A stretch of DNA of 18,838 bases from Rhodospirillales bacterium. GTDB taxonomy: Bacteria > Pseudomonadota > Alphaproteobacteria > Micavibrionales > UBA2020. The notes beneath the pieces were generated by a model. The model had not been told where the DNA came from. It did no database searches and was given only the letters and a program-made list of their open reading frames with translations. A program made the translations under genes and the position numbers. This document shows positions 15,283-18,838 of the stretch, piece after piece; the first letter of the stretch is position 1; each line of letters starts with the position of its first letter. The stretch covers positions 1-18,838 of the forward strand of contig JAHFPI010000007.1 of assembly GCA_023266795.1 (NCBI GenBank). Reading direction: 5' to 3'.

Positions 15283-15302
15283 CCTCATCTAAGGGGATGA
15301 GG
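15283..15302 (+). promoter_or_regulatory. Hairpin over the ribosome site of the unknown gene at 15305
   Basis: CCTCATC (15283-15289) and GATGAGG (15296-15302) form a perfect 7-bp stem with a 6-nt loop. It ends 2 nt before ATG 15305, and AAGGGG (15291-15296) lies mainly in the loop. If transcribed from upstream it could limit translation; a start near 15289 would remove half of it. Confidence 0.4.
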
Positions 15303-15304
15303 AA

Positions 15305-15934
15305 ATGGCTCAACCACAGTGGATAAGGATGAATCGCGATCAGGCGCTCAGGGTGCTCCGGCAGTTGAGCACCCGTAAGGACGCCGTGGTCTTTTCGCAG
15401 GATGTGACGGAAGTCTGCTGGCGCGTCCTGCCATTTTACACCGATTACCGCGTGTACCGTCTTACCAACTACGCCACCATGCCCACTTTCACCATGAGCT
15501 ATCTTGGCAATGGCGAGGAATATATATCCCTCGACGGCACGGCGAACCCGATTTATGCGGTCAACGAAAAAGCCCCGCTGGCGCTGGATGAAACGAATGT
15601 CATCCCCTATCTGGAATTTTTCTTCAGCAACGTGCAGGGCAGCGAAGGCGACGTGTTCCTGATAAAAGATCCGAACAAGATGCCCTTCATGAGCAGCCTG
15701 AACCTTGCCCAGCAACAGAGCATTATCCGCAGCTTCAGGCCGCTGGATGTCGCCGCCGATCCGGCGCATAACGGCTATAAAGTCAGCGGCACGCTGCATT
15801 ACGGCGGCGGGCTGCTGGCGGCTACCATTGTGATTGCGGGCGACGGCAAGCTGTTGTTTCAGGACCAGAGCCTGCTGCTGTCCGGCATTCATTTCCCCGA
15901 CAGCCCCTATACCCCGGCGTGGATTGAAGGGTAG
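15305..15934 (+). CDS. Unrecognised protein, 209 aa
   Basis: I do not recognise the family. There is no signal peptide, membrane segment or metal motif. The N-terminus (MAQPQWIRMNRDQALRVLRQ) is helical and basic. The middle is rich in aromatics and strands (PFYTDYRVYRLTNYATMP, PYLEFFFSNVQG), and the end is a Gly-rich strand region (TLHYGGGLLAATIVIAGDGK). The start is supported by AAGGGG 8 nt upstream. The stop is TAG 15932-15934. The next gene begins in the same frame only two codons later, so the two may be halves of one protein or a closely coupled pair. GC content and codon choice look native. The gene lies downstream of the flagellin terminator, so a flagellar role is not implied. Confidence 0.75.
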   Translation: MAQPQWIRMNRDQALRVLRQLSTRKDAVVFSQDVTEVCWRVLPFYTDYRVYRLTNYATMPTFTMSYLGNGEEYISLDGTANPIYAVNEKAPLALDETNVIPYLEFFFSNVQGSEGDVFLIKDPNKMPFMSSLNLAQQQSIIRSFRPLDVAADPAHNGYKVSGTLHYGGGLLAATIVIAGDGKLLFQDQSLLLSGIHFPDSPYTPAWIEG

Positions 15935-15940
15935 GGACCG

Positions 15941-16450
15941 ATGAGCACCGCCGACCTCAACGATTTCCTGCAACCCGGCCAGCCGCTGCCCTCCGATCAG
16001 GTTATGATCTCCAAGGCGCTGGAAATTCTGGAGAGCAGTCCGCACGGTCAGCAACTGACCAGCTTCGTCGAGAAAAAGGGCATCACCATCAAGATCATGG
16101 CGACGCCGCAGCCCACCGCCTATCTGCCGGACAAAAAACTTGTCTATATCGGGTTCAACCGGAACAATGCCGTCTCGCCCAGCCGCTTCATCCTGATGCT
16201 GGCCGGTATCCTGCGGGAAGCCCAGCAGGAGGCCGCAGGCATCAAGCACCCCTCGCTTCAGGCCCCCCTTTCGGAACACAAAAAGGTCAGTCTGGCCAAG
16301 CAAGAAGATAAAGTGTGGTATATATGTACCGTAGCTACGGAGCTAAATGACCAGGAATCCTTTGCAAAATACAACTTTCTTGACGAATTAAGAAAAATGG
16401 GACATAATGAATCATTAGACTTATACATAAAACAAGAGCGTAAAAAGTAA
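15941..16450 (+). CDS. Unrecognised protein, 169 aa, in frame with the upstream gene
   Basis: I do not recognise it. It is predicted cytoplasmic. Residues 1-35 are acidic and helical, 45-70 alternate strands (GITIKIMATPQPTAYLPD, LVYIGFNRN), and 80-105 form a helix (SRFILMLAGILREAQQEAAG). A second helical part follows (VWYICTVATELNDQESFAKY). No HExxH or other catalytic motif is visible. The start ATG 15941 has AGGGA 4 nt upstream, overlapping the preceding TAG. From about 16290 to the TAA at 16448 the DNA becomes clearly AT-rich and Lys/Asn-rich in coding. A 12-bp palindrome CCGTAGCTACGG lies at 16329-16340. The last 55 residues may therefore have a different history from the rest. Confidence 0.7.
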   Translation: MSTADLNDFLQPGQPLPSDQVMISKALEILESSPHGQQLTSFVEKKGITIKIMATPQPTAYLPDKKLVYIGFNRNNAVSPSRFILMLAGILREAQQEAAGIKHPSLQAPLSEHKKVSLAKQEDKVWYICTVATELNDQESFAKYNFLDELRKMGHNESLDLYIKQERKK

Positions 16451-16467
16451 GAATCAGAGGGTGCTCC

Positions 16468-16617
16468 ATGGATATGCTTAAAAAGCTCAACGGGTATGGC
16501 GAAACAGAAGAAGCGGCAAAGTGCGTAACTGCCATCGAATTCCGCAAAAATGGCGCATTCCAGTTCGAGACCAAAATGGCACCTGCTCCCGCAGCACCCA
16601 AAGGCCCGGCGGTTTAA
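16468..16617 (+). CDS. Small unrecognised protein, 49 aa
   Basis: ATG 16468 is preceded by AGAGGG at 16456-16461 with a 6-nt gap, a good ribosome site, and the frame ends at TAA 16615-16617. The product starts MDMLKKLNGYGETEEAAKCV, continues AIEFRKNGAFQFETKMA, and ends in a proline-alanine tail (PAPAAPKGPAV). It has one Cys and no membrane segment. It follows the 169-aa gene by 17 bp and probably shares its transcript. The change from AT-rich DNA back to GC-rich third positions inside the gene supports coding. Function unknown. Confidence 0.6.
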   Translation: MDMLKKLNGYGETEEAAKCVTAIEFRKNGAFQFETKMAPAPAAPKGPAV

Positions 16618-16657
16618 AATCTTCAACTCCCCATCTGAATAAATATGTCAATGTAAC

Positions 16658-16685
16658 TTGACGTATGGGCTGAACCACATATATT
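16658..16685 (+). promoter_or_regulatory. Promoter of the vWA-like gene
   Basis: TTGACG (16658-16663), 16-bp spacer, TATATT (16680-16685). One mismatch in each box. The start near 16692 gives a leader of about 35 nt, carrying AAGGAG just before ATG 16727. Confidence 0.6.
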
Positions 16686-16726
16686 CTATTTTCAGAATTA
16701 TTGGTCCCAGCACAAGGAGTCGCGCC

Positions 16727-17551
16727 ATGTCTGATTCGCAGCAACCAGAGCCGAAAACTTCAGTCGAAAAATTACGCACCATACGGCAGGAATTTGCCGC
16801 CTCGGCCAACAAGCATCTGGCCGAGCTCGACAGCCAGATTGTGGAAGCGGAGAAACTGGAACGGCAGCAGCGGCTCGACGCGGACTTCAAATTATTCATG
16901 CCGGGCGACGACAAAGCCGTACTGCAAAACCGCGATTTCACCTTCCTGATCAACAACACTAAGGGCGCGACAAAAGGTGAGCACGGCCCCGGCACCCTGA
17001 TCGGTGCGACGGTCGCTGCCGCCCACAAAGTTCATGCGACGGTCGTTGGCGTTGACGGCGTGACGGTTACGGCCAAATTCTGGGGTGACAAGTATTTGAT
17101 GCCGGTTCACCTCGAAAAAGGCCCGAACGCTTATGACGTGCATCCCGCCGAGGCGAAGGATTTTCTCACGGCGGCGAAGCAACTGCTGAGCGATAATACA
17201 CCCGACAATCTTTCGGACCGGCAGAAGCATTATATCATCGTGTGCGATGGCGCTATTACCGGCGATCCTGCTGCTGCGGCGTCTATTCTTGAAGCGGCGG
17301 CGAAATTCAATCCCAAGGCCACATTTGATTTTGTGGTGTGCAGCGGTACTGCAACAGGAGGCATTGACGATCTGGTAAAAAAATGGAGCGAAATAGCTTC
17401 CGGCCAGAAGCCCAACCTTGTCAAGGTTGCCGCCCCTGCGGAAATCAACGGCGCGGTCATGGGCATCATCAGGGCGCGCCTCTCCGGCACCGCCTACGTG
17501 CAGCCACAGGCTGTTGTTAAAGCCGCCGTTCAGCCGACGCCATCAGTTTAA
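16727..17551 (+). CDS. vWA-like protein with altered metal site, unknown function
   Basis: A 274-aa, probably cytoplasmic protein. ATG 16727 is chosen because AAGGAG (16714-16719) precedes it; the longer frame from 16658 would include the promoter. Residues 10-55 are a charged helix, possibly coiled coil (KHLAELDSQIVEAEKLERQQR). Residues 68-255 look like a Rossmann-type von Willebrand A domain. Strand 1 is RDFTFLINNTKGA (69-81), where the MIDAS DxSxS would be N-N-T-K-G. A later strand with loop is HYIIVCDGAITGD (168-180), resembling the usual TDG loop, and a third strand is FDFVVCSG (200-207). The tail (255-274) is Ala, Val and Pro-rich. With Asp to Asn and Ser to Gly at the metal site, Mg2+ binding may be lost. 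The vWA call is inference from pattern only. It is monocistronic, ending at a strong terminator. Confidence 0.7.
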   Translation: MSDSQQPEPKTSVEKLRTIRQEFAASANKHLAELDSQIVEAEKLERQQRLDADFKLFMPGDDKAVLQNRDFTFLINNTKGATKGEHGPGTLIGATVAAAHKVHATVVGVDGVTVTAKFWGDKYLMPVHLEKGPNAYDVHPAEAKDFLTAAKQLLSDNTPDNLSDRQKHYIIVCDGAITGDPAAAASILEAAAKFNPKATFDFVVCSGTATGGIDDLVKKWSEIASGQKPNLVKVAAPAEINGAVMGIIRARLSGTAYVQPQAVVKAAVQPTPSV

Positions 17552-17560
17552 TTAAAAAAT

Positions 17561-17606
17561 AAAAAACACCGTCACCATGGCATAAGCCCGGGTGACGGTG
17601 TTTTTT
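17561..17606. terminator. Bidirectional intrinsic terminator
   Basis: ACACCGTCACC (17566-17576) pairs perfectly with GGTGACGGTGT (17591-17601). An A-run precedes and a T-run follows, so it can stop transcription on both strands. It serves the convergent vWA-like gene and pepN. Confidence 0.92.
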
Positions 17607-17616
17607 GTCGTATTTA

Positions 17617-18144
17617 TTAGCCCAACTTGGGAGAAGCTGTGACGGTCTGCAGTTTTGGGGCTGTCGCCAGCGCCTTGCCGACAATATCCTTGACCTGCGT
17701 GTTCAGCTTCGGGGTCGCCATGATGCGCTTCAGCTGTTCCAGCATCAGTTTCTGGTGCAGCGCGTCGCAGTTATTGAACTGCGTCAGCTTGCCGACGATA
17801 CCGGCCGCCGTATGCGCGTTGACATCATTCAGCTGGATTACAACGTCTGCCAGTAGCTTGTAACCGGAACCATCCTTGTTGTGGAAGGCTTTCGTATTGT
17901 TCAGGAAGCCGGTCATCAGAGCCCTGACTTTGTTCGGGTTGGTCAGGTCGAAGGCTTCGTGCTTCAGGAGTCCCCTGACGTGTCCGGCAGCGTCATCCGA
18001 CGGGATTGAAGCCTGCAGGGTCAGCCACGTATCAACAACGTTCGTATCACTCTTGAAGGTCTGATAGAAGTCCTCGAGCGCTTTCGCGCCTGTATCGCCC
18101 GGCATACGGGACAGTGCTTTCAGGGCGGCGAGCTTTTCCGTCAT
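17617..18144 (-). CDS. pepN: C-terminal piece of aminopeptidase N, after an in-frame TAG
   Basis: These 175 residues match the helical C-terminal domain of M1 aminopeptidase N (PepN). They start MTEKLAALKAL and contain LTNPNKVRALMTGFL (compare NPNRIRSL in E. coli), FHNKDGSGYKLLADVV and the final arginine-lysine-rich helices. The domain covers the entrance to the active site and does not hold catalytic residues. The piece lies in exactly the same frame as the upstream pepN part, from which only TAG CAG AAT separates it. ATG 18144 could allow a restart, but no clear ribosome site precedes it. Ends at TAA before the bidirectional terminator. Confidence 0.88.
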   Translation of the reverse strand: MTEKLAALKALSRMPGDTGAKALEDFYQTFKSDTNVVDTWLTLQASIPSDDAAGHVRGLLKHEAFDLTNPNKVRALMTGFLNNTKAFHNKDGSGYKLLADVVIQLNDVNAHTAAGIVGKLTQFNNCDALHQKLMLEQLKRIMATPKLNTQVKDIVGKALATAPKLQTVTASPKLG

Positions 18145-18150
18145 ATTCTG

Positions 18151-18838
18151 CTACTGGTGATACTGGTGCTTCGCCGCTTCCAGAACCTCCGGCGTTTCAA
18201 GGCCGCTGAGGAAAGCAAGGCTGGCATTGTGCAGGTCACGTCTCCCTACCTGCCCGGGCGCGACACTATAGACCTCCCCGTCCGGTGCCGCTGTCTCTTT
18301 ATAAATACGTGCAAATTCATCCTTGAAAGTTTCCGCGAGGGTTTCGTTCACAAATTCCATCGCCTCCCGCACCGCGTCCGGATCGACCGTCTTCAGGCCT
18401 TGGACCACGATGTCGTAGATGGGCAGTGACAGCATCCGCGCCGCGAAGGCCTGGTCGCCGTCGGTTGCGCTTGCAAGGTTGGCGGCAAAAGCGTCCAGAA
18501 AATCCTGCCGCAGCTTGAAGGGGATTTCATCCTTGTAATCCTTAATCAGGCCGTGAAGGGTCTTCAGCATCAGGCGCTCGGCCGCTTCATAGCGGTTGAA
18601 AGAGTCGGAATCATGCGCCATGCGGAAAAACAGTTCTTCGTCGGAAGGCTGGGTGACGATTTTCACCGGTGCGGAGAAGCCGCGCAGGATGGACGGCACG
18701 ACCGGGCCGGAAACATTCTTGAACACGAAGGTCTGTGATTGTTTAGTCAGGTTCAGGACGCGGGTGGTTTCCGGCGTTCGCTTGCACAGCTCCCCGTCAA
18801 TGAGCAGCTGCACGTCCTTGCCGCTTTGGCCGATCAGG
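18151..18838 (-). CDS. pepN: Aminopeptidase N, part of the C-terminal region (5' end outside window, stops at TAG)
   Basis: PepN removes N-terminal residues from peptides using zinc; the catalytic HExxH part lies outside the window to the right. The visible frame is open to the edge (LIGQSGKDVQLLIDG). It has family landmarks TTRVLNLTKQSQTFVFKNV, VPSILRGFSAPV and EELFFRMAHDSDSFNRYEA, then the beginning of the helical domain. It stops at TAG 18153-18151 after AAKHQYHQ, where relatives simply continue (E. coli, from memory: QFHEANNMTDALAAL). GTG 18813 is not a real start. Either the gene is broken by a nonsense change, the base is a sequencing error, or the codon is read through. The two pieces together would give a normal C-terminus. 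Confidence 0.9.
   Translation of the reverse strand, partial: LIGQSGKDVQLLIDGELCKRTPETTRVLNLTKQSQTFVFKNVSGPVVPSILRGFSAPVKIVTQPSDEELFFRMAHDSDSFNRYEAAERLMLKTLHGLIKDYKDEIPFKLRQDFLDAFAANLASATDGDQAFAARMLSLPIYDIVVQGLKTVDPDAVREAMEFVNETLAETFKDEFARIYKETAAPDGEVYSVAPGQVGRRDLHNASLAFLSGLETPEVLEAAKHQYHQ

Noticed and set aside
15176..16303. 375-codon minus-strand open frame opposite the two unknown genes
   Set aside because: It exists because both plus-strand genes share one frame. Its end translates the palindromic repeat (VVPAKAGIQ), it has no recognisable domain, and the plus-strand genes have ribosome sites.
1..18838. CRISPR array, rRNA, riboswitch or complete insertion sequence
   Set aside because: No regularly spaced repeats, rRNA-like sequence, or transposase with flanking inverted repeats was seen on either strand.

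Overview
The window looks like a chromosomal segment of a flagellated Gram-negative bacterium, most likely an alphaproteobacterium of moderate-to-high GC. The inference rests on family resemblance only: a STAS-MlaE fused permease with MlaF, MlaD and an auxiliary lipoprotein, a short alphaproteobacterial-type flagellin, a DipZ-type protein, PepN, and GTCATTCC(G/C)GCGAAAG-type palindromic repeats. I cannot name the genus.

Layout. (1) 1-1744 is the end of an integrated element, visibly more AT-rich than the rest. It holds a ParB-like remnant run into an XRE-regulator remnant, and a tyrosine integrase. (2) 1861-2015 holds the probable integration target: a complete tRNA-Val(GAC) and, 80 bp away, the 5' half of a second tRNA-Val copy. 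A palindromic repeat pair follows (2073-2161). (3) 2177-4003 is an MsbA-like ABC exporter on the minus strand. (4) 4095-9129 is a tightly packed plus-strand operon: ankyrin-repeat protein, then STAS-MlaE permease, MlaF ATPase, MlaD/MCE protein, auxiliary lipoprotein and a CPA1-type Na+/H+ antiporter. From mlaE onward the genes touch or overlap by 1-4 bases. Its products probably move phospholipid or another lipid between inner and outer membrane. (5) 13658-9134 is a minus-strand operon: HAD-type phosphatase, ABC-F ATPase, Tat-exported MsrB and DipZ. The last two look like a periplasmic methionine-sulfoxide repair pair. (6) 13898-15118 is a flagellin gene with its own terminator, followed by a palindromic repeat dyad. 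(7) 15305-17551 is a cluster of unrecognised genes: two ORFs in one frame split by a single TAG, a 49-codon ORF, and a von Willebrand A-like protein with a changed metal site. It ends at a bidirectional terminator. (8) 18838-17617 is the C-terminal part of pepN, read from the right edge and interrupted by one in-frame TAG.

I see no CRISPR array, rRNA, riboswitch or complete mobile element. The best leads are the amber codon inside pepN, the similarly spaced TAG junction in the unknown gene pair, the ankyrin/Mla/antiporter operon, the tRNA-Val half-copy beside the integrase, and the uncharacterised 15.3-17.5 kb cluster. No single new system is proven by the sequence.
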